The notes under the pieces: model-generated | The model's input: the letters and a program-made list of their open reading frames with translations, nothing else | What the model was told of the DNA's origin: nothing | The model's database searches: none | Program-made: the position numbers and the translations under genes | In this document: positions 26,405 to 36,028 of the stretch, piece by piece | Position numbering within the stretch: position 1 is the first letter of the stretch | Layout: the number at the start of each line of letters is the position of its first letter | Origin: Pandoraea fibrosis | GTDB taxonomy: Bacteria; Pseudomonadota; Gammaproteobacteria; Burkholderiales; Burkholderiaceae | Direction: 5' to 3' | Assembly: GCF_000807775.2 (NCBI RefSeq) | Contig: NZ_CP047385.1 | Location: 248,001 to 312,000 of the forward strand | Length of the DNA: 64,000 nt

Positions 26405-26845
26405 ATGTCTCTCATCGACCCCGTCTCCCGCCGATGGCGTGCGCATTTGCGCATGCGGTCTGGCCGTGGGCGAAGTGGCTGGATCGCGTGGCTCATCGTC
26501 GCGCTGGTCTGCGTGCAGATGTGGGGCCTGCAACACGAAATATTGCATGCGCGCGAGCTGTCCGGCGCCGCGCAGTCCGTGTCGGCGACAGTCGATTCGG
26601 ACGATTCGGATTTCACACTGTCCGAGGACGGCGGCGGGGCATCGTCGCAAGTCGGCGTTGGCAACCGCCATCATCATTGCCACCTGTTTGAAGGGGCGAC
26701 GCTGGCGGCTGCGATGGCGGTCGCTGTGCAGCAATGGTGCGGCGACACCGTCACGGCGAATGCGCCGCGGCGGACCACCGGCCGCAGTCACGCCAGCGCA
26801 CCACAACTGCCATTCGATTCTCGCGCCCCACCGGTCGCGGTCTGA
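26405..26845 (+). CDS. Small membrane/exported protein with HHHCH motif (DUF2946-like)
   Basis: 146 residues. A basic N-terminus is followed by one hydrophobic helix (about 25-42, WIAWLIVALVCVQMWGLQH). There is then an acidic stretch (DSDDSDFTLSEDGG), the motif NRHHHCHLFEGATLAAA and a polar tail. Proteins of this layout are often found next to TonB receptors for metals; the resemblance to DUF2946 is by pattern only. His and Cys could bind zinc at the periplasmic face. It starts 12 bp after the Zur-like palindrome, so it is probably made under zinc limitation together with the receptor. Function unknown. Confidence 0.65.
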   Translation: MSLIDPVSRRWRAHLRMRSGRGRSGWIAWLIVALVCVQMWGLQHEILHARELSGAAQSVSATVDSDDSDFTLSEDGGGASSQVGVGNRHHHCHLFEGATLAAAMAVAVQQWCGDTVTANAPRRTTGRSHASAPQLPFDSRAPPVAV

Positions 26846-27073
26846 CCCCACGCGTTCTCACGCGTTTCTCCGCGCTTCGTGCGCGACACCCTGCCGAATC
26901 CAGCACTGATTTTCGCAAGACCCCGGTCTGCGATGGTGGTGTGCTGCCGAGCGTTTGTGCGTCCTCTGGCGCAGACGTGGCGGGTGTTCGTTCGGGCCGA
27001 TTCCTGCGGGACCCGGGAGCCCCGAGCCTCCGAGCAAGGCTCCCTGCGCAGACTCAACAGAATTCACAACGAC

Positions 27074-29242
27074 ATGGCACACCTGACTTCGAACGCCGCG
27101 CGTCAACGCGCGACGTCTTCTCTCGCCCCCGCTTCCCTACCGGCCGCGCGTCACCCACGCCGCGCGTTGCCCGATGTCGCGCCCTTGCCGCTGGCCGTCG
27201 CGCTGACATTCGGCGCGCTTGCCATGACGAGCCTGTCCGCACACGCGGCCGACGCACCGTCCGAGACGCCGTTAGCGAGCGTTGCGCCGACGTCACCCGA
27301 GGCGGCATTGCCGACCACCTTCGTCACGGGCAATCCGCTCGGTCGCGCTGCCGCGGACCTGACCGTCCCGGTGACCGAACTCGACGGGAAAGCGCTTGCG
27401 CTGCGACGCGCCGGCACGCTGGGCGAGACCCTCGACGGACTGCCGGGCGTTTCGGCGACCTCGTATGGCCCGAACGTGAGCCGGCCGATCATTCGCGGTC
27501 TCGACGGCGACCGTATCCGCGTGTTGCAGAACGGCACCGCCGCCCTCGACGCTTCATCGCTGTCCTACGACCACGCGGTCGCACAAGATCCGTTGACGAT
27601 CGAGCGCGTCGAAATCGTGCGCGGCCCGGCGGCGTTGCTCTACGGCGGCAACGCGGTCGGTGGTGTGATCAATACCATCGACAATCGCATTCCACGCGAA
27701 TCCATCACCGGGATTTCCGGTGCCACGGATGTCAGCTACGGCGGCGCAAACCGGGAACGTGCGGGCGCGGCCCAACTCGAGTTCGGTAACGGCCAATTCG
27801 CGTTCCACGTCGACGGCTTCGCTCGAAAGAGTGCCGACTTGCGTATCCCGGGCTTTGCGCGTTCGGCACAGCAACGTGCGCGCGACGACGAAGACACGCC
27901 GCAACCGCAGGGGACGTTGCCCAACAGTAACGGACAGGTGAGTGGTGCCGCCGTGGGAGCCTCGTGGACGTGGGCTAACGGCTACACGGGCCTGTCGTAC
28001 TCCGGCTACGACTCCGATTACGGCACTGTGGCCGAGGCGGACACGCGCATCCGGCTGCGACAGCAGCGCCTGGCGTTGGCGAGCGAAGTGCGCAGTCTGA
28101 GCGGGCCGTTCACGGCCCTCAAATTCAACTTCGGCTACACCGACTACGAGCACAAGGAGATCGAGAACGGCGAGACAGGCACGACCTTCAAGAACCACGG
28201 TTTCGAAGGCCGCATTGAAGCGCGCCACGCGAAGATCGGGCCGCTCGAAGGTGCGCTCGGAGTGCAGTTCGCGCAGAACACTTTCTCGGCGCTTGGCGAA
28301 GAAGCTTTCGTGCCGAAGAGCGACACGAGCAACGTGGCGCTTTTCGCGCTCGAGGAGTGGGCCGTGAGTGAGGCGGTGAAGCTCTCGTTCGGCGCGCGCA
28401 TCGAACACACGAGCGTGAAGCCGACAGCGGGCGGCAATGAGCGTTTCGACAACCTGCCGTCGCGCAACTTCACGCCGGGCAGCGTATCGGCGGGGGCGGT
28501 CTTCGCGCTGGCGCCTGCGTGGTCCGTAGCGCTCAACACTTCGTACACGGAGCGCGCGCCAACGTTCTACGAGCTGTACGCGAACGGCCCGCATCTGGCG
28601 ACCGGCGTCTGGGAAACCGGCAACCCGCAGGCCAAGCTCGAGAAGGCATTTTCGACCGATTTGTCGCTGCGTTATGAGAGCGGTCCGAACAAGGGCAGCG
28701 TGGGGCTGTTCTACAGCCGCTTCACGAATTTCATCGCGCTGAACAACACGGGCGAGACGATCGCGGAAGACGACCGGAACCTGCCGGTCTATCAGTACGC
28801 GGGTGTCCCTGCCGATCTCTACGGCGTCGAAGCCGAAGGCCGTGTGCGGATCTGGCAAGGCTACGGCAATCTCGATCTCGAACTGCGTGGCGATTACACC
28901 ATCGGGCGCAACCGCGATACGGGGGAACCGTTGCCCCGCATCGCACCGTTGCGTCTGACGGCGGCGCTTGCCTACGGGCTGGGTCACTGGGGCGCGCGTC
29001 TCGAAGCCGTGCACGCGAGCAATCAGGGCCGCGTGCCAGCGAACGATCTGACGACGAACGGTTACACCACACTTGGGGCGGCGCTCACCTACCAATTCAA
29101 GGCAGGCGGCGCGCAGTGGCTCGCCTATCTGAAGGGCGAGAACTTGACCAATCAGGAAGTGCGTCTGGCCAGTTCGGTGCTGCGCGACATTGCGCCGCAG
29201 GGTGGGCGTTCGGTGCGCGTGGGGCTGCGCACCACGTTCTAA
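27074..29242 (+). CDS. TonB-dependent outer-membrane receptor, ZnuD-like (zinc uptake)
   Basis: 722 residues. A long signal region (about 1-57, ending SAHAAD) is followed by the plug domain (about 75-205) with [32 protein letters not shown] and [24 protein letters not shown] ~22-strand barrel follows, ending in the terminal Phe (VGLRTTF). The plug sequence and the DDEDTPQPQ insertion loop resemble ZnuD receptors, which import zinc. The neighbouring Zur-like repressor, the GTPase and the operator palindrome agree. An open frame extends upstream to 26879, but ATG 27074 starts the signal peptide. The 228 bp before it hold no clear riboswitch. Confidence 0.87.
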   Translation: MAHLTSNAARQRATSSLAPASLPAARHPRRALPDVAPLPLAVALTFGALAMTSLSAHAADAPSETPLASVAPTSPEAALPTTFVTGNPLGRAAADLTVPVTELDGKALALRRAGTLGETLDGLPGVSATSYGPNVSRPIIRGLDGDRIRVLQNGTAALDASSLSYDHAVAQDPLTIERVEIVRGPAALLYGGNAVGGVINTIDNRIPRESITGISGATDVSYGGANRERAGAAQLEFGNGQFAFHVDGFARKSADLRIPGFARSAQQRARDDEDTPQPQGTLPNSNGQVSGAAVGASWTWANGYTGLSYSGYDSDYGTVAEADTRIRLRQQRLALASEVRSLSGPFTALKFNFGYTDYEHKEIENGETGTTFKNHGFEGRIEARHAKIGPLEGALGVQFAQNTFSALGEEAFVPKSDTSNVALFALEEWAVSEAVKLSFGARIEHTSVKPTAGGNERFDNLPSRNFTPGSVSAGAVFALAPAWSVALNTSYTERAPTFYELYANGPHLATGVWETGNPQAKLEKAFSTDLSLRYESGPNKGSVGLFYSRFTNFIALNNTGETIAEDDRNLPVYQYAGVPADLYGVEAEGRVRIWQGYGNLDLELRGDYTIGRNRDTGEPLPRIAPLRLTAALAYGLGHWGARLEAVHASNQGRVPANDLTTNGYTTLGAALTYQFKAGGAQWLAYLKGENLTNQEVRLASSVLRDIAPQGGRSVRVGLRTTF

Positions 29243-29262
29243 GCGGCAGCGTTCCGCAAAAA

Positions 29263-29289
29263 CGAGGCAATTTCCGAGAAATTGCCTCG
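29263..29289 (+). terminator. Stem-loop after the TonB receptor gene
   Basis: CGAGGCAATTT / AAATTGCCTCG, perfect 11-bp stem with a 5-nt loop, 20 nt after the stop codon. The T-tract is weak (none after the stem), so termination efficiency is uncertain. Confidence 0.65.
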
Positions 29290-29400
29290 CTACACGCAAT
29301 TCGCGCGGTGCAACGCCGCGCGAATCTCCCGATCCATGCCGCTTTTTTCGACATCGGCTCACGCGTGAAAGCGGCACTCGCCCATCGCCGTCGACGCCTC

Positions 29401-29426
29401 TTGATATTCTTTCGATTGCCCTAAAC
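29401..29426 (+). promoter_or_regulatory. Candidate heat-shock (sigma-32-like) promoter of hslVU
   Basis: CTTGATA (29400-29406) and CCCTAAAC (29419-29426) are 12 bp apart, loosely matching CTTGAAA and CCCCATNT. hslVU is a heat-shock operon in other proteobacteria. Spacing is slightly short, so the call is tentative. Confidence 0.35.
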
Positions 29427-29534
29427 TACAGTCACGTCTCGCCCGGTCGGGTGCGTCGTCACAGTCGTGAGGACGTGTCAGGCGTCCGGGCCAATCGTTA
29501 CGGGGCGCGTGTCGCCCCCCGAAAAGGAACAGGC

Positions 29535-30086
29535 ATGGAGCAATATCACGGCACCACCATCGTCTCCGTTCGGCGCGGCGATCAGGTCGCGCTCGGCGGC
29601 GACGGTCAGGTCACGCTCGGCAACATCGTGATGAAGGGCACTGCACGCAAAGTGCGCACGATTTACGACGGCAAGGTCATGGTCGGCTTCGCCGGTGCCA
29701 CGGCAGACGCCTTCTCGCTGCTCGATCGTTTTGAGGCGAAGCTCCAGAAGCATCAGGGGCATCTGACGCGCTCGGCGGTCGAACTGGCCAAGGACTGGCG
29801 TACCGACCGTATGCTGCGCCGGCTCGAAGCGATGATGATCGTTGCCGATGCCGAGACCACGCTGGTCATCACCGGTAACGGCGATGTGCTCGATCCGGAA
29901 GGCGGCGTCGCGGCCATCGGTTCGGGTGGATCGTATGCACAGGCTGCGGCGCGCGCGCTGGTCGAGAACACCGACCTGACGCCCGCGGAGATCGTCAAGA
30001 AAGCGCTGACGATTGCTGGCGAAATGTGTATCTACACCAACGGCAACCACATTATCGAATCGCTGCCGCCCAAGGCCGCGAATTGA
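29535..30086 (+). CDS. hslV: ATP-dependent protease subunit HslV (ClpQ)
   Basis: 183 residues. Proteolytic subunit of the HslUV protease. After a short propeptide (MEQYHG) comes [19 protein letters not shown], where the first Thr is the catalytic N-terminal nucleophile after processing. The protein also has [16 protein letters not shown] and a C-terminal [12 protein letters not shown]. The ATG at 29535 has AAAGGAA upstream; the frame is open further up, but those codons precede the promoter. The gap to hslU is 123 bp. Confidence 0.97.
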   Translation: MEQYHGTTIVSVRRGDQVALGGDGQVTLGNIVMKGTARKVRTIYDGKVMVGFAGATADAFSLLDRFEAKLQKHQGHLTRSAVELAKDWRTDRMLRRLEAMMIVADAETTLVITGNGDVLDPEGGVAAIGSGGSYAQAAARALVENTDLTPAEIVKKALTIAGEMCIYTNGNHIIESLPPKAAN

Positions 30087-30209
30087 CGATGGACGACGCG
30101 CGCATCGCAGCAGGTGGACTCCTGCGATGCGCTTTGCCGACCGGCGGCTGAACGACAGCCGACCGGCCGGGCGTCACCCTCTGTGCGAACCCCTAATTTG
30201 GCGAACGTC

Positions 30210-31568
30210 ATGACCCATATGACCCCCTCCGAGATCGTTTCCGAACTCGACAAACACATCATCGGCCAGCAGAAGGCCAAGAAGGCTGTTGCGGTGGCGT
30301 TGCGCAACCGCTGGCGTCGTCAGCAGGTGGCTGAGCCCCTGCGTCAGGAAATTACGCCGAAGAATATTCTGATGATCGGTCCGACCGGTGTCGGCAAGAC
30401 CGAAATCGCGCGCCGTCTGGCCAAGCTGGCCGACGCACCGTTCATCAAGGTCGAGGCGACCAAGTTCACCGAAGTCGGCTATGTGGGCCGCGACGTGGAC
30501 AGCATCGTGCGCGACCTCGCGGAAATCGCGATCAAGCAGACGCGCGAAGCGGAAATGAAGAAGGTGCGCACCAAGGCCGAAGACCGCGCCGAGGACCGCA
30601 TTCTCGATCTGTTGCTGCCGAGCGGACGCGAATCGTCGCGCGATATCCGTTTCGGTTCGGCGTCGCATGAGGCGGAGCCGAACACGGAAGATAACGCCAC
30701 GCGTCAGACGTTCCGCAAGCGTCTTCGCGAAGGTCAGCTCGACGACAAGGAAGTCGAACTGGAAGTGGAAATTCCGGCACAGGGCATGGAGATCATGGGG
30801 CCGCCGGGAATGGAAGAGATGACCGAGCAGATCAAGGGCATGTTCGCGAATCTGGGCAATCAGCGCAAGAAGCGCCAGAAGCTCAAGATCAAGGACGCGC
30901 TCAAGGTGCTCACCGACGAAGAAGCGTCGAAGATGCTCAACGACGAAGAGGTCAAGCAACTGGCCCTGCGTAACGTCGAGCAGAACGGCATCGTGTTCCT
31001 CGACGAAATCGACAAGATCGCCACGCGCAGCGAAGTGGGCGGCGGCGACGTGTCGCGTCAGGGCGTGCAGCGCGATCTGCTGCCGCTGGTCGAAGGCACG
31101 ACCGTGAGCACGAAGTTCGGCATGATCAAGACGGATCACATTCTGTTCATCGCGAGCGGTGCGTTCCATCTGGCCAAGCCGAGCGATCTGATTCCGGAAT
31201 TGCAAGGCCGCTTCCCGATTCGCGTCGAACTCGAATCGCTGTCGGTGCAGGATTTCGAAGCGATTCTCACGCAAACGGACGCCAGCCTCGTGAAGCAGTA
31301 TCAGGCGTTGCTCGCCACGGAAGACGTGAATCTCGAATTCGCGCCGGACGGTATCAAGCGTCTCGCGGAAATCGCCTTCTCGGTCAACGAGAAGACGGAA
31401 AACATCGGGGCACGACGTCTGTACACCGTCATCGAGAAGCTGCTCGAAGACATTTCGTACAACGCCGGCAAGCAAGGTAGCGAATCGGTGTTGATCAACG
31501 CCGAGTACGTGAATCGCTTCCTTGAAGAAGTGGCGCAGAACGAAGATCTGTCGCGCTACGTGCTGTGA
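30210..31568 (+). CDS. hslU: ATP-dependent protease ATPase subunit HslU (ClpY)
   Basis: 452-residue AAA+ unfoldase partner of HslV. Walker [10 protein letters not shown] (57-65), the GYVGRDVDS pore loop, the charged I-domain (about 110-245, rich in Lys/Glu), Walker [13 protein letters not shown], sensor 1 in [11 protein letters not shown], and the C-terminal NEDLSRYVL tail that docks into HslV. Start [10 protein letters not shown] at 30210 is chosen to match the family; a frame open from 30114 adds unrelated residues. A strong terminator follows 16 bp after the stop. Confidence 0.97.
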   Translation: MTHMTPSEIVSELDKHIIGQQKAKKAVAVALRNRWRRQQVAEPLRQEITPKNILMIGPTGVGKTEIARRLAKLADAPFIKVEATKFTEVGYVGRDVDSIVRDLAEIAIKQTREAEMKKVRTKAEDRAEDRILDLLLPSGRESSRDIRFGSASHEAEPNTEDNATRQTFRKRLREGQLDDKEVELEVEIPAQGMEIMGPPGMEEMTEQIKGMFANLGNQRKKRQKLKIKDALKVLTDEEASKMLNDEEVKQLALRNVEQNGIVFLDEIDKIATRSEVGGGDVSRQGVQRDLLPLVEGTTVSTKFGMIKTDHILFIASGAFHLAKPSDLIPELQGRFPIRVELESLSVQDFEAILTQTDASLVKQYQALLATEDVNLEFAPDGIKRLAEIAFSVNEKTENIGARRLYTVIEKLLEDISYNAGKQGSESVLINAEYVNRFLEEVAQNEDLSRYVL

Positions 31569-31583
31569 GATCGACGTGATGTG

Positions 31584-31612
31584 AAAAAGGCCCCTTGCGG
31601 GGCCTTTTTTTT
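31584..31612. terminator. Rho-independent terminator after hslU
   Basis: AAAAAGGCCCC-TTGC-GGGGCCTTTTTTTT: strong stem with an 8-T tail. The A-run on the left lets it also serve the convergent regA gene. Confidence 0.95.
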
Positions 31613-31670
31613 GCCTGACTTTTCGTCTGACGTCGCGCCCGGCGAAGCGCGTCAGACGGGCGGCGGCGGA

Positions 31671-32213
31671 TTACTGCTTCACCGGCCGCTTCAGCAACTT
31701 GCGCTGTAACGTGCGCCGATGCATGTTCAGGGCGCGGGCCGTGGCCGAAATGTTGCCGTTGTGCTCGGCCAGCACACGTTGAATGTGTTCCCACTCGAGG
31801 CGCGCGACCGACAGCGGCGACGGATTCTCGAAGGCTTCGTCGGCCTGCGTCTCGCTCGCGTCGCTGCGCAGCGACGCGAGGATCGTGTCCGCGTTGGCCG
31901 GCTTGGCGAGATAGTTGTCGGCGCCGTCCTTGACGGCCTGCACAGCCGTCGCAATGCTCGCGTAACCCGTGAGCACCAGCATGCGGGCCTTCGGTTGCAG
32001 GGCGCGCAGCGGGGCGATGAGCGGCAGTCCCGAGTCGTGACCCAGATGCAGGTCGACCGAGATCAGATCGAACTGACGCGTGCGCGCCGCGAGCAATGCC
32101 GCAGCGCTATCGGCGGCGATCTGCACGTCGTAGCCGCGACGCGTCAATGCGCGGGCCAACGTTTCGGCGAAGACGACATCGTCGTCGATGAGAAGGAAAT
32201 GCGAGGCGTTCAT
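31671..32213 (-). CDS. regA: RegA/PrrA-type response regulator
   Basis: 180 residues. The receiver domain (1-120) has the acidic pocket FLLIDDDVVF, the phospho-acceptor Asp in FDLISVDLHLG (about 53), Thr in LVLTGYAS and Lys in NYLAKPAN. A Pro-containing linker and a Fis-type HTH follow (about 135-178), with the RegA hallmark NISATARALNMHRRTLQRKL. In other proteobacteria RegA controls redox-linked energy genes. The start overlaps the kinase stop by 4 nt (ATGA), with the kinase gene upstream on the same strand. Confidence 0.9.
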   Translation of the reverse strand: MNASHFLLIDDDVVFAETLARALTRRGYDVQIAADSAAALLAARTRQFDLISVDLHLGHDSGLPLIAPLRALQPKARMLVLTGYASIATAVQAVKDGADNYLAKPANADTILASLRSDASETQADEAFENPSPLSVARLEWEHIQRVLAEHNGNISATARALNMHRRTLQRKLLKRPVKQ

Positions 32214-33478
32214 GTCTGACTCCGCGAGCCGAAGAAGAAGGTGGCCATCGGCAGGCGCAGCTCGGCGCGCGTGCCTTGCGGCGTGTTGGGGGTAAGGACG
32301 ATATCGCCGCCCAGACGCTGCGCGCTGGCAAAGGCGAGGTACAGCCCCATGCCGTGCCCACCGTGGGTACTCATGACGGGAGAATTCCCCAGCCGGGTGC
32401 GCAGCTCGGCGGTCATGCCGGGACCTTCGTCGCACACCGTAAAGCTGACGGCGTCTGGCGTCACGCTCACGTCGAGCGTCACCGACGACGGGCTGAAGTA
32501 CGCCGCGTTATCGAGCAGGATGGTCAGAATCTGACCGACCTGCACCGTATCTTCGATGCGCGCCGTCATCTGTGGCGGCACGCGTAACTGGAACTGCACT
32601 TGCGGGTGGCGCAAACGCCATTGCGTGGTGAACGCAGGCAGCCACTCGGCGACCGCCTGGCGCACCGGCGCTGCGGCGCGCGTTTGCACGTGGCCGATGG
32701 CGCTTTTGCACAACGCGATTTGCTGCTCGAGCGTCTGAAGATCCGGCTCGAACGGTTTGAGTGCGGTGTTGCCCCGGCTCTCGCTGCGAAGCTCGCCAAC
32801 GACGACGGCCATCGTCGAGAGCGGTGTGCCGAGTTCGTGCGCCACGCTCGCCGCCTGCGCGCCAAGCGCGGCCATGCGTTCGTCGCGCAACAGGCGTTGT
32901 TCCGCGCGGGCGAGTTGAGCATCGCGGGCGCGCAGGGCACGGGACATCCGCGAGACGAACCACGCAATCACCAGCACGCTGACCACGAAGTTGACCCACA
33001 TGCCGGCCAGATGCAGGCGCAACAGGTTGCCCGGATCGGCCAGATCGAGCGGCACGTACTGGAAGTTCAGGGCGCCATAGGCCACCAGCGAGAGCAGCGC
33101 CAGTTGCGAGGCGTTACGCCACGGCAGCACCGCAGCGGCAATGGCCAGACCCGGCAGGAAAAGCGAAACGAAGGGATTGGTCGCACCGCCCGAGAAGAAC
33201 AGCAACGCGGTGAGCGCGGCCAGATCGACGAGCAACTGGCCCATCAGGTCGAGATCGGTCCGACGCTTGGCGCGCTCGAGACCGCGTCGGGCCCGTATCC
33301 AGGTGAGCACGTTGAACAGCACTTCGAGCGCGACGATGGTGAGCATCGGCTCGAGCGGCAACCGCACGCCAAGCCAGAGTTGCGCGACACCGATTGTCGC
33401 CAGTTGGCCGACGATGGCCAGACAGCGCAGCCAGAAAAGCTGGACGACGTTGGTTCGCTCGATGGGGAAATGAGTCAT
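32210..33478 (-). CDS. regB: RegB/PrrB-type redox sensor histidine kinase
   Basis: 422 residues. There are five or six membrane helices in the first ~180 residues, including the RegB quinone-site heptad GGATNPF between helices. The H-box is AASVAHELGTPLSTM, and a Cys sits in the dimerisation region (QQIALCKSAIG) at the place of the redox-active Cys of RegB. The ATPase domain has LDNAAYFSP, CDEGPGM and GGHGMGLYLA. It senses the quinone pool and thiol redox state and phosphorylates RegA. ATG 33478 (MTHFPIERTNVVQLF) is preferred over one 27 nt upstream. It is divergent from the copper chaperone gene across 241 bp that hold no other clear gene. Confidence 0.9.
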   Translation of the reverse strand: MTHFPIERTNVVQLFWLRCLAIVGQLATIGVAQLWLGVRLPLEPMLTIVALEVLFNVLTWIRARRGLERAKRRTDLDLMGQLLVDLAALTALLFFSGGATNPFVSLFLPGLAIAAAVLPWRNASQLALLSLVAYGALNFQYVPLDLADPGNLLRLHLAGMWVNFVVSVLVIAWFVSRMSRALRARDAQLARAEQRLLRDERMAALGAQAASVAHELGTPLSTMAVVVGELRSESRGNTALKPFEPDLQTLEQQIALCKSAIGHVQTRAAAPVRQAVAEWLPAFTTQWRLRHPQVQFQLRVPPQMTARIEDTVQVGQILTILLDNAAYFSPSSVTLDVSVTPDAVSFTVCDEGPGMTAELRTRLGNSPVMSTHGGHGMGLYLAFASAQRLGGDIVLTPNTPQGTRAELRLPMATFFFGSRSQT

Positions 33479-33719
33479 ACGACAAGTGTACCAAGTCCGG
33501 GTCACGGGCTATCCCGCGTCTCCGGGCGCTGCGACACTCTGCCGCATGGGGTAAATGGCGCGTAAGCGGCGGGGAAATGGGCCTCATCATGACACCCGCA
33601 CACGCATGCGGCGAGGCGCGACTACAATGAACATCCACGTCTTGCGCGGCAGGGTGTCGCGCAACGTCTCATGCGATACAGGGCGGATGCGTGTCCGTCG
33701 ACAACGAAAAGGAGTTTGC

Positions 33720-34220
33720 ATGAAGCACAAGCTTTGGGTGGCTGCCGCGCTGAGTCTGGGCATGGCCTCGGCCTATGCACAGGTGGATGTGTCCGACGCG
33801 TGGGCACGCGGCACGGTGCCTGGCCAGACTGCGACCGGCGTTTTCATGACGTTGCAGGCGCATCAGGCGACCACGCTCGTCGGCGTGAGCACGCCTGCGG
33901 CGGCGAATGCCGAAGTCCACGAGATGAAGCTCGAAGGCACGCTCATGAAAATGCGTGCGCTGCCCAACGGCCTGCCGCTGCCGGCCAATCAACCGGTGCA
34001 GCTCAAGCCGGGCAGCTATCACATCATGCTCACCGACCTGAAGGCGGCGCTCAAGAAGGGCGATACCGTGCCTTTGACGTTGCGCTTCGAATCGGCGGAT
34101 CACAAGACGTCCGAGCAGCAGGTGCAGGTACCGGTGCGCGATCTGACGGCGGGTGCACCGCCGGCAGGTGGGGCAGGTGGAGGGATGGCCGGCATGGCCC
34201 ACGGCGCACACAGCCAGTAA
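33720..34220 (+). CDS. PCu(A)C periplasmic copper chaperone
   Basis: 166 residues with a Sec signal (about 1-20, cut after AYA|Q). The copper site is H-x-M with Met and a second H-x-M: EVHEMKLEG...MKMR and later GSYHIMLTD. The C-terminus is Gly/Met/His-rich (GGMAGMAHGAHSQ), a second copper-binding tail. It delivers Cu(I) to the CuA centre of cytochrome oxidase. AAAAGGAG before the ATG is a strong ribosome site. Its position next to the RegBA redox genes may reflect shared respiratory control; that is inference. Confidence 0.9.
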   Translation: MKHKLWVAAALSLGMASAYAQVDVSDAWARGTVPGQTATGVFMTLQAHQATTLVGVSTPAAANAEVHEMKLEGTLMKMRALPNGLPLPANQPVQLKPGSYHIMLTDLKAALKKGDTVPLTLRFESADHKTSEQQVQVPVRDLTAGAPPAGGAGGGMAGMAHGAHSQ

Positions 34221-34260
34221 TTCCGGCGAGCGTCGATCCGGTGCGCGTGGCCAGCCCGGT

Positions 34261-34551
34261 TTAGCGGGGATCGGCGGCAGTCCCGTCGATCGCCACCCCG
34301 GCGGTGGCGAGCGCCGCACGCAGGCAGTCGGGGCACAGACAGGCGCCGACGCCGAGTCGGGCCGACGCCGGCAGACGGGGCCAGTCGAGGCACCAGCACT
34401 GCACGTCGCCGGCGCCATCCGCACACGCCAGTGCGCCGCAGGTCACGACGGCGCCGCACTGCGGGCAGTGTGAGGGAATGGGGGCGTCGTCGGCCGGTGT
34501 TGTGAGGTTCGTGTCGGTCATGCGCAGAGGTTGAGTCATTCCAGATGCCAT
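34261..34551 (-). CDS. Cysteine-rich CWC family protein
   Basis: 96 residues (or 86 if started at 34521). Cys pattern: HCPQCGAVVTCGALACADG, then QCWCLDWPRLP and CLCPDCL. This is the Cys-rich CWC signature, a probable small metal (zinc)-binding protein of unknown role. GGGGG 2 nt before the first ATG is the best ribosome site. It is convergent with the copper chaperone gene, 40 bp apart. Confidence 0.8.
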   Translation of the reverse strand: MASGMTQPLRMTDTNLTTPADDAPIPSHCPQCGAVVTCGALACADGAGDVQCWCLDWPRLPASARLGVGACLCPDCLRAALATAGVAIDGTAADPR

Positions 34552-34967
34552 TGCCCCCGATTACCACGTCGTGAGAGACGGCGGCGCCACCGCGTCAGCA
34601 TTTCGCCGGGACATTCGCCGGTACGAGTTGCGCGAGTGCAACAGCGCGGAGGCTGTCATCGGCCGGCCATCAGCGCGCGGTCGCGGCGCCGAAATCGGGG
34701 GGGAGGGGCGATGCGGTAAAAATCGGCCACTGACGGGCGTCCATAACGAAGTGAAAGGGGTGATACGCACGCACGATGGTGTGCCGCTGAGCGGGCGAGA
34801 ATCGCCGCTTTTGCGGGTGCCGTCCGGTACGTGACAAAGGGTAGCCATGGGCATTGGCCGAGGCAAGTCCCGGACCCTTCCGAAACCCGTCGAACCCCCG
34901 CACGCCAAGGCTTCTTGGTTGTACAATGCGCCGTGTTTCTGGTCCACCTGCTAAAAACCTTCCCGCC
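34552..34967. other. Intergenic region between the CWC gene and argB
   Basis: 416 bp. Open frames exist on both strands, but none shows a recognisable domain, a ribosome site or a plausible composition. A TACAAT hexamer at 34922-34927 is a possible -10 box for argB, with no good -35 box. I see nothing else in it. Confidence 0.5.
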
Positions 34968-35873
34968 ATGTCCGATCCGCAACTGTCTTCCATCGACGAC
35001 ATCGCACCTGCTCTCAAAGCCGAAATTCTGGCTGAGGCGATGCCGTATATCCGCAAGTACCACGGCAAGACCGTGGTGATCAAATACGGCGGCAACGCAA
35101 TGACCGAAGAGCGTCTGAAGCAGGGCTTCGCACGCGACGTCATTCTGCTCAAGCTCGTCGGCATCAACCCGGTGGTGGTGCACGGGGGCGGTCCGCAAAT
35201 CGATCAGGCGCTCAAGAAGATCGGCAAGCAGGGCACGTTCATCCAGGGCATGCGCGTGACCGACGAAGAGACGATGGAAGTGGTCGAGTGGGTGCTCGGC
35301 GGCGAAGTCCAGCAGGACATCGTGATGCTGATCAACCAGTACGGCGGTCAGGCGGTGGGTCTCACCGGCAAGGACGGCGGCCTCATCAACGCGCGCAAGA
35401 TGCTGATGCCGGATCGCGAACACGAAGGCCAGTTCCTCGACATCGGGTTCGTTGGCGAAGTCGACTCGATCAATCCGGCTGTGGTGCGCGCGTTGCAGGA
35501 CGACGCTTTCATTCCCGTGATCTCGCCGATCGGTGTGGGTGAAGACGGTCAGGCGTACAACATCAATGCCGACCTCGTGGCGGGCAAGCTTGCCACGGTG
35601 CTGGGCGCCGAGAAGCTGGTGATGATGACCAACATCCCGGGCGTGATGGATCGCGCAGGCAATCTGTTGACCGATCTGTCGGCGCGCGAAATCGACGAAC
35701 TGTTTGCCGACGGCACGATCTCGGGCGGCATGCTGCCGAAGATCTCGTCGGCACTCGACGCGGCGAAGAGCGGCGTGAAGTCGGTGCACATCGTCGACGG
35801 CCGCATCGAGCACTCGGTGTTGCTCGAAATCCTGACGGAGCAGCCGTTCGGCACGATGATCCGCTCGCACTGA
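34968..35873 (+). CDS. argB: Acetylglutamate kinase
   Basis: 301 residues. It phosphorylates N-acetylglutamate in arginine synthesis. Amino-acid kinase features: [14 protein letters not shown] (phosphate and substrate lysine), [42 protein letters not shown] and [27 protein letters not shown]. The start [14 protein letters not shown] at 34968 follows the family; a frame open upstream to 34854 is ignored. It is transcribed alone, with a hairpin 57 bp after the stop. Confidence 0.97.
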   Translation: MSDPQLSSIDDIAPALKAEILAEAMPYIRKYHGKTVVIKYGGNAMTEERLKQGFARDVILLKLVGINPVVVHGGGPQIDQALKKIGKQGTFIQGMRVTDEETMEVVEWVLGGEVQQDIVMLINQYGGQAVGLTGKDGGLINARKMLMPDREHEGQFLDIGFVGEVDSINPAVVRALQDDAFIPVISPIGVGEDGQAYNINADLVAGKLATVLGAEKLVMMTNIPGVMDRAGNLLTDLSAREIDELFADGTISGGMLPKISSALDAAKSGVKSVHIVDGRIEHSVLLEILTEQPFGTMIRSH

Positions 35874-35929
35874 GCGCGACGTCATGCGGGTCATGTCGAT
35901 GGCAACATCGCAACCCGCAAGTCTCAAGG

Positions 35930-35953
35930 GCGGACCCTGCGGGGTCCGCTTTG
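35930..35953 (+). terminator. Terminator hairpin after argB
   Basis: GCGGACCC-TGCG-GGGTCCGC followed by TTT: 8-bp GC-rich stem with a short U-tract. Confidence 0.75.
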
Positions 35954-36028
35954 CATTGGTGCGATCCGTCGTTCGGACGGATCGGCTTCGACTGACCGAC
36001 AGACCTTTCGACTGACTCACGAGACCCC

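Noticed and set aside
26846..27073. Possible cobalamin or other riboswitch before the TonB receptor gene
   Set aside because: No B12-box or other conserved core is visible; the Zur-type palindrome upstream is a simpler control.
34552..34967. Small genes between the CWC protein gene and argB
   Set aside because: All frames lack ribosome sites and recognisable composition; none could be supported.
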